From NCBI RefSeq assembly GCF_018917935.1, contig NZ_JAHLPN010000002.1, forward strand, positions 1 to 64,000: a stretch of 64,000 nt of DNA, in the 5' to 3' direction. Positions within the stretch are counted from its first letter, which is position 1. The number at the start of each line of letters is the position of its first letter. Below are positions 55,501 to 63,347 of this stretch, one piece after another. The position numbers and the translations under genes were made by a program. This DNA is from Kineothrix sp. MSJ-39. Lineage in GTDB: Bacteria > Bacillota > Clostridia > Lachnospirales > Lachnospiraceae. The notes beneath the pieces are model-generated. The model ran no database searches. It had not been told where the DNA came from and saw nothing but the letters and a program-made list of their open reading frames with translations.

Positions 55501-56675
55501 TCGTCTGTTGGCATCATCCAGAACGCCGGCAGGAAGCCTTTGCCTGTCGGAACCTTTGCTCTTACTTCAAATAAACCATATGTAAAATCATGCTTGCCCT
55601 GTGTATTGACACGACCGGATGTGATCGTTTCGGTGCCATCTGCATTTTTCTGACGGATCGGTCTTAAGATCAGATTTCCGTCTTCTACATAAATATTCTT
55701 CTCATCATCAACATAAGCCTGTGACTCTGCATTTACCCAGCCTGCATCGTGTGTTTCTACATTCCAGTCATTACGGTTAAGCTCTGTACCTTCAAAATTA
55801 TCTGACCACATCAATGTATATTCATTGTCTGATACTGTTGGAATAGATGGCTTTGCATATGTCTCGGAATCGGAATCTGAATTATCTAATTGCAGATTCA
55901 GTTTCTGGTTTGGATCATATGGATCCGGGTCTTCAGATGGTTTCGGGTCCTCACCTGGTTCCGGCTTTGGTGTTTCTGAAGGTTTTTCGCTTGGTGCAGG
56001 TGCCTGGCTCGGCGCTGCGGATGGTGCTGCACTTGGCGCCTGCTCAGCCTTCTTCACTGTCACCTTACAGGTTGCTTTCTTTGCATTGCCATCTTTGGAA
56101 GTAACTGTGATCACTGCTGTTCCTTCTGATACCGCTGTGACTTTTCCCTTACTGTTTACCTTTGCTACTGCTTTATTACTGCTCTTGTAGGAAACCTTCT
56201 TGATTGTTGCTTTCTTCGGAGAAACTGTTGCCGTTAATACTGCTGTTTCCCCTTCTGTCAGGCTGATTTCCTTTTGGTTAAGCTTTACCTTTGTTACCGG
56301 TGTTTTTACGACAACCTTGATCGCCACTTTTTTCTTTTTGTCAGCCTTGCTTGTCACTGTAATGGTTGCTTTGCCGTTTTTCAGTGCTTTCAGCTTACCC
56401 TTTTTTGTTACCGTTACAACCTTTTTATTTGAAGATTTGTAGCTGACTGCTTTGGATACTTTCTTTCCACTCGTTGTGACTTTCGTTTTCAGCGTAAAAC
56501 TCTGCCCTTTCTTCATCACCAGCGTTTTGGTATCCGGTTTTGTGATTGCTACTGTTTTTACTGTCGCTTTTTTACCTGTCTTCGCCGTCGGCGCAGCCAT
56601 AACACCTGTTCCCATAGAACCCATGATCATGACTAAAACAAGTAAAAATGCAAGTCCCCGTTTTAATTGCTTCAT
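52590..56675 (-). CDS. Secreted GH16 beta-glucanase with Ig-like and carbohydrate-binding domains
   Basis: A 1361-residue extracellular enzyme. It has a signal peptide (LAFLLVLVMIMGSMGTGVMA), two Lys-rich bacterial Ig-like (Big_2) domains at about 40-210, a Pro/Glu/Ser linker at about 210-280, and a GH16 catalytic domain at about 285-530. The active-site block is GEIDAMEV (ExDxxE with nucleophile and acid/base) near residue 405, plus FLPAFWMMPTDENLYGQWPR. Four to five jelly-roll carbohydrate-binding modules follow (starts such as NGDFAKDEALDG and NLLKNGDFSDGEEGW). It probably cleaves beta-1,3 or mixed-linkage glucans. No sortase or S-layer anchor is visible, so it is released or held by its modules. 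Ribosome site GGGAGGAAG. Confidence 0.9.
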   Translation of the reverse strand: MKQLKRGLAFLLVLVMIMGSMGTGVMAAPTAKTGKKATVKTVAITKPDTKTLVMKKGQSFTLKTKVTTSGKKVSKAVSYKSSNKKVVTVTKKGKLKALKNGKATITVTSKADKKKKVAIKVVVKTPVTKVKLNQKEISLTEGETAVLTATVSPKKATIKKVSYKSSNKAVAKVNSKGKVTAVSEGTAVITVTSKDGNAKKATCKVTVKKAEQAPSAAPSAAPSQAPAPSEKPSETPKPEPGEDPKPSEDPDPYDPNQKLNLQLDNSDSDSETYAKPSIPTVSDNEYTLMWSDNFEGTELNRNDWNVETHDAGWVNAESQAYVDDEKNIYVEDGNLILRPIRQKNADGTETITSGRVNTQGKHDFTYGLFEVRAKVPTGKGFLPAFWMMPTDENLYGQWPRCGEIDAMEVMGQENNKLYGTIHYGNPHSEKQGTYTLENGNFTDEYHTFACDWEPGKITWYVDGVKYHEADDWYSTTEGQGTVAYPAPFDQPFYAILNLAVGGSWVGYPDEDTKINSSAYMIDYVKIFQKDSYDEDVQAPEKEPVVFKEPDANGNYITNGDFAKDEALDGTENWQFLTALGGDATAAIKNGEMVITTKDQGTVDYSVQLVQPKLPAKQGYTYEVTFDAYASADRSVGIAVKAPDRSYKAYLEDSVNITTEKQTYTLTYKMDDADDANSRLEFNMGAKNSTATLYLSNVKVKVKKAPTQEELDQYAAKKVLTDGNCIYNGKFQEGTDRLAYWEVKKSDGAQVSVTKLADGRRLKVVGAEGGQPEDVTISQNALPIAEGTDYILSFEAQADKATTIQYTIGGMTKSVDVTAEKVKYTQKFSKEEVSSFADKDFAFLLGNAGEIYIDNVRFEEDALIMNGKFNAGTSGFEVYVDGSAFASYVVDSQSEDNALDLDIKNTGDAEWKIQVKQGSVTLEEDQWYTLSFDIRSSMARSIQYAIQRDGSVHKDVNGNEDWTPYVQETVKLDASAKDYTTVTKTFRMMQGTDTGSIFNIALGGNNITTQHRVCIDNISLVKTEAPKEEEEPEGTNLLKNGDFSDGEEGWSGEVISPAEGKWDFTEKNATVTTTNAGTAAWNVNLKQKNVTLKKGAVYEVKATITSDVDRTAEFACMDSSSLNWYVQDEVNKITLKADEPTEVTFKVGVGDRKTDNGAYIGFNLGKISEDTPDASVITIDDVSMIKISGDASGDVEEPEEPGKPSVSGNNILRDSEFENGNWNGDWGLYATDDEEVKIENGSAVADLKSVGTDPWSAQLKQENIAFEAGAKYILKMTVNAEVSRIINVQFNTSTDGYIAGTDIELAEGDNVIEQEITVEVDKETVENGIFKINLGKINNQDTPVGKLVFHNVTLVKVNNEEN

Positions 56676-56809
56676 AACTTCCTCCCATTTGTATTTTTGC
56701 TGTTTCGAGACATTGTGAGCGCATAGATCAATGTCTTTTCTGTATTTATAGCAAGTATACGAGACAATATATATCGTTTTATTTACCTGTTTTATGTTTC
56801 TATGATATA

Positions 56810-56818
56810 TGCTATACT
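56810..56818 (+). promoter_or_regulatory. Extended -10 promoter for the AraC regulator
   Basis: TGCTATACT gives TG-N-TATACT, an extended -10. No good -35 is seen, which is usual for extended -10 promoters. The 188-base gap to the divergent GH16 gene would hold both promoters and the regulator site. Confidence 0.5.
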
Positions 56819-56863
56819 AGGATCAAATACATGTGGCAGCACCGATTATATCAGGGAGACATT

Positions 56864-57637
56864 ATGAAATCCAAAGATAGTTTACAAAAAGAACAGCTTT
56901 ACCGGGAATTTGTCCAGCGGGAAGAAAATCTGATCCATGCTCCTTACAACCCGGAGCTGGAATTTTATTCCTGTATCAAGGAAGGCAATGTAGAAAAGAT
57001 CAAACAGCTATGTGCCGAGCCGTTGACAGAAAAAAAAGGGCTTGGAAAGTTATCCGAAAATGAGTTACAGCATTTTAAATACCACTTTGCCATTACAGCA
57101 GCACTGGCAGCCCGTTACTGCATTGAAGGCGGTATGTCCCTTTCCAAAGCATACAGCATCAGTGATTTTTATATCCAGAAAGTGGACGCCAGCAAGAGCA
57201 GGCAGGATATTTCGGATCTGCATTTTTTAATGTGTGTGGATTATACGATCAGAATGAAAAATCTGCGAAAAAAGAAGATCTGTTCACAGCCTGTGGCAAA
57301 ATGCATTGATTATATCTGCGAAAGTCTGCATACACGTATTACACTGGATACACTGGCAGATCATGTCGGTTTAAACCCTTCCTATCTGTCACGTCTTTTC
57401 AAAGCGGAAACCGGACAGACGATCAGTGCCTATATCTCAGACAAGAAGGTGGAAACTGCCTGCAACATGCTGATATATTCGGAATACTCCCCGGCAGAAA
57501 TTGCCACGATCCTCTGCTTTCCAAATCAGAGTTATTTTACAGATGTTTTCCGAAAGAAGACAGGCATGACACCCAAACGGTATCAGCAGGAGCACTTCCG
57601 AAGTACACCGATAGGAGAAAAAAACAACTATAACTGA
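56864..57637 (+). CDS. AraC family transcriptional regulator
   Basis: About 257 residues. The C-terminal 100 residues hold the paired helix-turn-helix motifs of AraC proteins: HTRITLDTLADHVGLNPSYL, SRLFKAETGQTISAYI and then ATILCFPNQSYFTDVFRKKT plus GMTPKRYQ. The N-terminal half is not a cupin; it is a helical region like that of YesN-type or related regulators, of unknown ligand. It is divergent from the GH16 gene, so local control of beta-glucan use is likely. The ATG at 56864 follows AGGGAGAC; an upstream in-frame start at 56831 is less likely. Confidence 0.85.
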   Translation: MKSKDSLQKEQLYREFVQREENLIHAPYNPELEFYSCIKEGNVEKIKQLCAEPLTEKKGLGKLSENELQHFKYHFAITAALAARYCIEGGMSLSKAYSISDFYIQKVDASKSRQDISDLHFLMCVDYTIRMKNLRKKKICSQPVAKCIDYICESLHTRITLDTLADHVGLNPSYLSRLFKAETGQTISAYISDKKVETACNMLIYSEYSPAEIATILCFPNQSYFTDVFRKKTGMTPKRYQQEHFRSTPIGEKNNYN

Positions 57638-57650
57638 CAGAGCTGAAAAA

Positions 57651-57688
57651 GAGCGTATGAAGGCTTTTCCTTCATACGCTCCGTTTTT
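57651..57688. terminator. Bidirectional terminator after the AraC gene and ABC operon
   Basis: GAGCGTATGAAGG (57651-57663) pairs perfectly with CCTTCATACGCTC (57669-57681), followed by GTTTTTT on the plus strand and CTTTTTC on the minus strand, serving both convergent genes. Confidence 0.88.
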
Positions 57689-57702
57689 TGCTGTTATATG
57701 AT

Positions 57703-58497
57703 CTAACCAAGCAGTGCTTTGTCAGACGCAAATTCTTCGCCGGATACTTCCTCAAATTTCTGCAGCAGATCTTCTACTGTCAGTTTTTTCTTTTCTTCGC
57801 CTGCGATATTTAAGATCACCTTACCGTTGTTCATCATGATCAGGCGGTTTCCGTGTGCGATCGCATCACGCATATTGTGGGTAACCATCATGGCTGTCAG
57901 ATGGTTTTCTGTAATGATCTTATCTGTCAGGGCAAGTACCTTTGCCGCAGTCTTCGGATCCAGTGCTGCTGTATGCTCATCCAGAAGAAGAACCTTCGGC
58001 TTCTGCAGGCTTGCCATCAGAAGGGTAACTGCCTGTCTCTGTCCACCGGAAAGCAGTCCGACTTTGGAAGTCATACGATCCTCTAGTCCCAGATCCAGTT
58101 CCTTTAACAGCTCATGGAACTGCTCTTTTTCTGCCTTTGTGATCCCCCAGCGGAGTCCTCTTTTCTGTCCGCGTCTTGCTGCCAGTGCCAGATTTTCATC
58201 GATCTGCATGGTTGCGGTCGTTCCTGTCATCGGATCCTGGAAGACACGGCCTAAGAAGGAAGCACGTTTAAATTCAGGAAGCCCTGTGACATCTACACCA
58301 TCGATCAGAATAGAACCGTCATCTACCGGCCACGTGCCTGCTACTGCATTCAGCATGGTAGATTTTCCTGCACCGTTTCCGCCGATCACAGTAACGAAGT
58401 CGCCCTCGTCCAGCTTCAGATCTACGCCGTTTAACGCATGCTTTTCATTGATGGTGCCAAGGTTGAAGGTTTTATGTACATTACGGATTTCTAACAT
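57703..58497 (-). CDS. ABC transporter ATP-binding protein
   Basis: A 264-residue ATPase with Walker A GGNGAGKSTMLNAVAG, signature LLSGGQRQAVTLLMA, Walker B KVLLLDEHTAALDPKTA and the switch His in MMVTHNMRDAIAHG. Its ATG directly follows the permease stop, so subunits are made together. It pairs with a permease and substrate-binding lipoprotein of the ABC_sub_bind type; some such systems import tryptophan or other amino acids, but the substrate here is unknown. Confidence 0.92.
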   Translation of the reverse strand: MLEIRNVHKTFNLGTINEKHALNGVDLKLDEGDFVTVIGGNGAGKSTMLNAVAGTWPVDDGSILIDGVDVTGLPEFKRASFLGRVFQDPMTGTTATMQIDENLALAARRGQKRGLRWGITKAEKEQFHELLKELDLGLEDRMTSKVGLLSGGQRQAVTLLMASLQKPKVLLLDEHTAALDPKTAAKVLALTDKIITENHLTAMMVTHNMRDAIAHGNRLIMMNNGKVILNIAGEEKKKLTVEDLLQKFEEVSGEEFASDKALLG

Positions 58498-59466
58498 TTA
58501 CTTACCCTCCTTACTGCCTGCTGCCATAGCAGCTGCTTTCTTTCCTGCTTTCTTAAAGGAGCTCTTACTCTGTCCTTTCAGATAAGGAACAGCGAGGAAG
58601 ATTGCTACGATGATCGCTGTAAACAGCTTCAGATCCTCACTTGGCATCTTCAGCCAGAGAACAATACCGATAACGATATAATAAATAATACCGCCAATTA
58701 CCACAAAGGTAAGACGTCCTTTGAAGTCCATATGTTTGCCAAGGATCGCATCCCCCAGTACTTCTCCGATGATAACTGCCGCAAGACCGATAACGATACC
58801 ACCACGTCCCATGTTGACATCGGCAAAACCGGAATACTGGGAAAGCAGTCCGCCTGACATTGCAACAATCGCATTTGACAGGGAAAGACCGATCAGTTTC
58901 ATTGTATCGATATTGATCCCCTGTGCTTTACTCATTGCCGGATTACAGCCTGTCGCACGGATGGCAGAGCCCTGTTCTGTACCGAAGTACCAGTATAAAA
59001 GGGCGATCAGCACGATTGCAAAGATCAGACCGACAATGATCGCTTTTGTCAGGTTACGGGAAGACAGGATCAGATTGTATTTGTCAATGCTGAGTGCCTG
59101 ATTGGCATGTCGGTCCATGATATTCAGATTCACGGAATACAGTGCGATCTGTGTCAGAATACCTGCCAGGATCGGCGGGATACCAAGCTTGGTATGTAAA
59201 AGCCCTGTACACAGTCCTGCTAAAAGCCCTGCCAGAGAAGCACATAAAAGCGAGATCCAGATGTTATATCCATTGATCGTCATCATAACGGTTACTGCAC
59301 CGCCGGTTGCAAAAGAACCATCCACTGTCAGATCTGCAAAATCCAGCAGTCGGAATGTAATATACACACCGAGTGCCATAATACCCCATATCAGCCCCTG
59401 CGCCACATTGCCCGGCAGTGCATTTCCAAATGCGGCCGGGTTAAGTGATGTAAAATATTGAATCAT
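58498..59466 (-). CDS. ABC transporter permease
   Basis: About 322 residues with eight to nine membrane spans of the branched-chain-amino-acid/sugar permease type (QGLIWGIMALGVYITFRLLD, FADLTVDGSFATGGAVTVMM, and the coupling loop GTEQGSAIRATGCNPAMSKA, QGIN). The C-terminus is Lys/Ala-rich and cytoplasmic. The ATG at 59466 has GGGAGGT upstream; the in-frame codon at 59496 adds ten residues with no ribosome site. The lipoprotein gene lies 209 bases upstream, separated by hairpins. Confidence 0.9.
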   Translation of the reverse strand: MIQYFTSLNPAAFGNALPGNVAQGLIWGIMALGVYITFRLLDFADLTVDGSFATGGAVTVMMTINGYNIWISLLCASLAGLLAGLCTGLLHTKLGIPPILAGILTQIALYSVNLNIMDRHANQALSIDKYNLILSSRNLTKAIIVGLIFAIVLIALLYWYFGTEQGSAIRATGCNPAMSKAQGINIDTMKLIGLSLSNAIVAMSGGLLSQYSGFADVNMGRGGIVIGLAAVIIGEVLGDAILGKHMDFKGRLTFVVIGGIIYYIVIGIVLWLKMPSEDLKLFTAIIVAIFLAVPYLKGQSKSSFKKAGKKAAAMAAGSKEGK

Positions 59467-59503
59467 AGTTACCTCCCTTGTTGTTTCTATCCTCATCAGA
59501 CTC

Positions 59504-59606
59504 GAAAATCCTGCCAGCTTCGCTGTCAGACGCGCTCCGCACTCTTTGATTTTCTCGTTGTACGTTCGGGCGAAACCAAATGTCAGCTTCGCTGCCGCTT
59601 GGTTTC
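59504..59606. repeat. Two AGCTTCGCT-core hairpin repeats in the ABC operon (copies 2 and 3)
   Basis: Copy 2 (59504-59554): GAAAATC arm, core GCCAGCTTCGCTGTC, an insertion of about 23 bases, GATTTTC. Copy 3 (59572-59606): GAAACCAA arm, ATGTCAGCTTCGCTGCCGC core, TTGGTTTC arm. The core matches copy 1 at 21006-21064 while the outer arms differ yet remain complementary. Confidence 0.68.
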
Positions 59607-59622
59607 TTTCCTCACTACAAAA

Positions 59623-59655
59623 GCAGAGAAAAGGTCACTATGACCCTTTCTCTGC
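59623..59655 (-). terminator. Intercistronic terminator after the substrate-binding lipoprotein gene
   Basis: GCAGAGAAAAGGTCA (59623-59637) pairs with TGACCCTTTCTCTGC (59641-59655) with one mismatch; TTTTG follows on the minus strand. Partial termination here would give more binding protein than permease and ATPase. Confidence 0.7.
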
Positions 59656-59674
59656 ATATCTTACCAATCAGATA

Positions 59675-60742
59675 TTATTCTGCAGTAATTTCTGTATATC
59701 CGTCCGGAACAGTAACGCCCAGTTTGTCAGCACGGTCTTTGATGTATTCTTTTGTAAAGTTTGGTGCAGACTGTACTTCCATCGTAGAAATATCAGCACC
59801 GTTTACAAGAATGTCATATGCCATTTCACCTGTCTTGTAACCAAGGTCATAGTAGCTGATGGAAAGTGTTGCAACACCACAACCCTTAGCGATACCTTCC
59901 TCACCTGCGAAGATCGGAACGCCTGCAGGATCTGCTACGTTGTTGATTGCTTCTGTACAGGATGCTGCTGTGTTATCTGTCGGGATATAGATCAGATCTG
60001 AATTATCGCATGCACTCTGTGTTACTGCTGCAACGTCGTTGGAATCAGAGAATGTGTACTCTGTTACTGTGTAACCTTTGTCTTCCAGATATCCTTTGAT
60101 CGTTGTTGACTGATAAATACTGTTTGGCTCAGATGAGCAGTATAAAATACCAACATTTTTTGCATCCGGGAATAACTCAGCGATGCAGTCTGCCTGTCCG
60201 TCAAGCGGAGCAAGGTCTGTTGTACCGGAAATGTTCTTTCCTGTTGTACCTGTCCAGTTGTCTACACCAAGTGCTGTACCGTAATCTGTGATAGATGTAC
60301 CAAGTACCGGGATTGTATCTGTAGCTGCAACTGCTGCCTGCAGAGCTGCTGTTGCATTACCAAGGATCAGATCGTAGTTGTTTGTAACGAATGTTGTACA
60401 GATTGTAGAACATGTAGGTGCATCACCTGCTGCATTCTGCTCGTCGAATGTAACCTTGTCACCAAGCTTATCTGTTAAAGCTGTCTTGAAACCTTCTGTA
60501 GCAGCATCCAGTGCTTCATGCTGTACAAGCTGGCAAATACCGACTGTGTATGTCTTGTCGGAATCTGCAGCAGCGTCTGTTGCCTCTGCGCTGTCATCAG
60601 CTGCATCTGTAGCGTCTGTTGCTGCATCTGTAGCATCTGTTGTCTCTGTAGTGTCTGTTGCTGTATCTGCTGTAGAACCACAGCCGATGAGTGACATTGT
60701 CATGGCTGCTGCAAGCAGAACAGAAAGCATTTTCTTTTTCAT
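59675..60742 (-). CDS. ABC transporter substrate-binding lipoprotein (ABC_sub_bind type)
   Basis: A 355-residue lipoprotein. The signal peptide ends in the lipobox LIGCG, with Cys as the lipidated residue. A Thr/Asp/Ala-rich low-complexity linker of about 45 residues follows, then a two-lobed binding fold starting YTVGICQLVQHEALDAATEG, with VGILYCSSEPNSIYQSTTIK and LIYIPTDNTAASCTEAINNV in the later lobe. The family (ABC_sub_bind/TrpX-like) is often used for amino acids; the ligand here is unproven. Ribosome site AGGAGGAG. It is the first gene of the ABC operon. Confidence 0.9.
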   Translation of the reverse strand: MKKKMLSVLLAAAMTMSLIGCGSTADTATDTTETTDATDAATDATDAADDSAEATDAAADSDKTYTVGICQLVQHEALDAATEGFKTALTDKLGDKVTFDEQNAAGDAPTCSTICTTFVTNNYDLILGNATAALQAAVAATDTIPVLGTSITDYGTALGVDNWTGTTGKNISGTTDLAPLDGQADCIAELFPDAKNVGILYCSSEPNSIYQSTTIKGYLEDKGYTVTEYTFSDSNDVAAVTQSACDNSDLIYIPTDNTAASCTEAINNVADPAGVPIFAGEEGIAKGCGVATLSISYYDLGYKTGEMAYDILVNGADISTMEVQSAPNFTKEYIKDRADKLGVTVPDGYTEITAE

Positions 60743-60805
60743 AATCTATCTCCTCCTAATCTTATACACTTACACTTTAACGCGTCAATGTATCAACTAG
60801 GTAAG

Positions 60806-60834
60806 ATTATAGGCGCATCCGCCTAAAAAGTCAA
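60806..60834 (-). promoter_or_regulatory. Promoter of the ABC transporter operon with a spacer palindrome
   Basis: On the minus strand TTGACT (60834-60829) and TATAAT (60811-60806) are 17 bases apart, a near-consensus sigma-A promoter. The spacer holds the inverted repeat AGGCG-CATC-CGCCT (60811-60824 on the plus strand), a possible operator. Confidence 0.75.
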
Positions 60835-60839
60835 CCAAA

Positions 60840-60895
60840 AATCCCGATAACAACCATCGATTTTTTCGATTGACCTTCTGGTTATTATCGGGATT
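60840..60895 (-). terminator. Terminator after the GH3 gene
   Basis: AATCCCGATAA (60840-60850) pairs with TTATCGGGATT (60885-60895) with an inner CCA/TGG and ATCGA stem; TTTTTGG follows on the minus strand. Confidence 0.8.
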
Positions 60896-60913
60896 GGGAA
60901 TATGTTACAAGCT

Positions 60914-60960
60914 ATAACCTGCTTCGCAGGTTATTTAGTCATGCATCGAAGATGCATGAC
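60914..60960. repeat. Two-hairpin repeat overlapping the 3' end of the GH3 gene
   Basis: ATAACCTGCTTCGCAGGTTAT (60914-60934, identical to the first hairpin at 28899), TTAGTC, then ATGCATC-GAA-GATGCAT (60941-60957) and GAC. The GH3 stop codon (60937-60935) lies in the TTAGTC spacer, and the second hairpin is within the coding sequence. Confidence 0.75.
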
Positions 60961-63226
60961 AGGCATTCATCTGATCAATGTAGCCCTGCAGTTTTTCATG
61001 GGTCATCGTGCCATCCATGAAGCTGATGACGGCTCTGACCGGCAGATAGCCCATCATGGCTTCCTGCATTTCTTCCGCTGCTGCGCCGAGTCCTTCTCCT
61101 TCTGTCGAATTTTCCTCGATCATTGTACAGGCGTCCAGAATATCCTTCAGGAACGGCTTTGCAAGCGGATCCTTCATGATATCGCCAATTGTTGTATTTA
61201 AGTGGTATTTCTTAAATACTTCCACGGTAGACTCTACATATACGGTCTTCTGGCAGACGATATTTCTGGAGGACTGTCCGATCAGGATATCAAACTCGCC
61301 TGATTCCACATGCCAGTCATGCAGATCTGTATTAAAGTAAGCAAATGCTCTCTTGGATAAGCTGAAGGTAACTGTTTTTGTTTCGCCCGGCATAAGCTCG
61401 ATCTTTGTAAAGCCTTTCAGCTCTTTGACAGGGCGGAGCACTGTGCTTTCCTTGTCAGCCACATAAAGCTGTACCACTTCTTTGCCTGCCATCTTTCCGG
61501 TATTTGTCACATCAACGGAAACAGTCAGGGTATCGGTATCGTACATTTTTTCTTTATCCAGCTTCATATTGGAATACGCAAAAGTCGTGTAGCTCAGTCC
61601 GTGTCCGAATGGGAATAAAACGTCCATGTTCTTTTTATCATAATAGCGGTAGCCTACAAAAACGCCCTCTTTGTATTCCACCACATCGCCCTCGCCGATG
61701 TAATACAGGTATGATGGATTATCGGAAAGCTTCAGTGGGAATGTCTCAGCCAGCTTTGCGCTTGGATTGACACGTCCGAACAGGATATCCACGGTCGCAC
61801 CGCCGACTGCCTGTCCGCCCAGATAAGCTTCCAGAATACCTTTTACGTCATTTACCCATGGCATTTCAACAGGAGAACCGTTGTGCAGTACAACAACTGT
61901 GTTCGGCTGTACCTTTGCCACTTCTTCGATCAGCTTGTTCTGGCAGTCCGGCATTCTCATATGTGTTCTGTCAAAGCCTTCGGATTCAAAGGCATCCGGA
62001 AGTCCTGCAAAGATGACTGCTGCCTTTGCCGCCTTTGCTGCTTCCACTGCTTCTGCGATCAGCTTTTCATCGATCACGTCTTCTGCATCATCATAGCCCT
62101 GTGCATAGGTGATATTTGCCATGCCCGCTACCATATCCATGGCGCTGTCTACCTTATGGGAATTGATGTGACTGCTGCCACCACCCTGGAATCTCGGCTT
62201 CTTTGCAAATTTACCGATGAATGCGATCTCATCTGTTTCGGAAAGCGGAAGGATGCCATCATTTTTCAGAAGCACGATAGACTCCTCTGCTACCTTTCTT
62301 GCCATTTCATGATCCTTGTCACGGTCAAATACCGCTGTTTCATCACGGTTTTCCACAAATCGGTATACAATGTTCAAAATTCTTTCCACTGCTTTGTCCA
62401 GCACGGCTTCGTCCAGTCTGCCTTCCTTGACTGCCTTCACGATCAGGGCATCATTGACGCCGTAGGAAGCAGGCATTTCCAGATCCAGTCCTGCCTTAAC
62501 ACCTTCCACTCTGTCGTTGACTGCGCCCCAGTCACTGACTACATAACCGTCAAAGCCCCATTCATCACGCAGAATGTCTGTCAGAAGCTGCTTGTTCTCT
62601 GCTGCATAGGTTCCGTTGATCCGGTTGTAGGAGCACATCACTGTCCATGGCTTTGCGTTCTTTACCGCACCTTCAAATGCTGCCAGATAAATTTCCCGCA
62701 TGGTACGCTCATCGATCCGGGAATCGGAAGACATACGTCTTGTTTCCTGATTGTTTGCCATAAAATGCTTGATGGAAGTACCGACATGCTTGCTCTGTAC
62801 ACCCTTGATCTGGCTTGTCGCGATCTCTGTTGCCAGATACGGATCTTCGGAATAGTATTCAAAATTTCTGCCGCAAAGCGGGGAACGCTTGATGTTGACA
62901 GCAGGTCCTAAAATGACGCTGACATCTTCTGCCTGACATTCCTGTCCGAGCGTCTGTCCCATGCTGTAAAGAAGATCTCTGTTAAAGCTTGCAGCCGTTC
63001 CGCATGCTGTCGGGAAACAGACTGCCTTGATACTGTCATTGATGCCAAGATGATCTCCGCTCTGATCCTGCTTTCTGAGTCCGTGAGGGCCATCTGATAC
63101 CATGCTTCTCGGAACGCCGAGTCTTTCCACTGCTTTTGTGTGCCAGAAGTCGTCGCCTGAGCACATAGCTGCTTTTTCTTCCAGTGTCATCTGTGAAATG
63201 ATTTCTTTTAACTGTTCTGCTGTCAT
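60935..63226 (-). CDS. GH3 family beta-glucosidase
   Basis: A 763-residue cytoplasmic (no signal peptide) glycoside hydrolase. The N-terminal barrel shows SDGPHGLRKQDQSGDHLGIN, MCSYNRINGTYAAENKQLLT and the nucleophile Asp in FDGYVVSDWGAV (near residue 229). The middle sandwich has VIFAGLPDAFESEGFDRTHM and the C-terminal fibronectin-III-like domain has VSVDVTNTGKMAGKEVVQLY. It would remove terminal glucose from beta-linked oligosaccharides. The last residues, CHASSMHD, are encoded by a two-hairpin repeat. It is divergent from an AraC-type regulator. Ribosome site AAAGGAG. Confidence 0.93.
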   Translation of the reverse strand: MTAEQLKEIISQMTLEEKAAMCSGDDFWHTKAVERLGVPRSMVSDGPHGLRKQDQSGDHLGINDSIKAVCFPTACGTAASFNRDLLYSMGQTLGQECQAEDVSVILGPAVNIKRSPLCGRNFEYYSEDPYLATEIATSQIKGVQSKHVGTSIKHFMANNQETRRMSSDSRIDERTMREIYLAAFEGAVKNAKPWTVMCSYNRINGTYAAENKQLLTDILRDEWGFDGYVVSDWGAVNDRVEGVKAGLDLEMPASYGVNDALIVKAVKEGRLDEAVLDKAVERILNIVYRFVENRDETAVFDRDKDHEMARKVAEESIVLLKNDGILPLSETDEIAFIGKFAKKPRFQGGGSSHINSHKVDSAMDMVAGMANITYAQGYDDAEDVIDEKLIAEAVEAAKAAKAAVIFAGLPDAFESEGFDRTHMRMPDCQNKLIEEVAKVQPNTVVVLHNGSPVEMPWVNDVKGILEAYLGGQAVGGATVDILFGRVNPSAKLAETFPLKLSDNPSYLYYIGEGDVVEYKEGVFVGYRYYDKKNMDVLFPFGHGLSYTTFAYSNMKLDKEKMYDTDTLTVSVDVTNTGKMAGKEVVQLYVADKESTVLRPVKELKGFTKIELMPGETKTVTFSLSKRAFAYFNTDLHDWHVESGEFDILIGQSSRNIVCQKTVYVESTVEVFKKYHLNTTIGDIMKDPLAKPFLKDILDACTMIEENSTEGEGLGAAAEEMQEAMMGYLPVRAVISFMDGTMTHEKLQGYIDQMNACHASSMHD

Positions 63227-63347
63227 TTGTTTTCTCCTTTTCTTTGTTTTATTTGCCGCCGCGCTTTCCCACGCTTTCGTCTTTTGTTCCGTCTGTCTGA
63301 TTTACCTTTAATCTAGCACGGATCACTGTACTTTCCTATAGCCGTTT

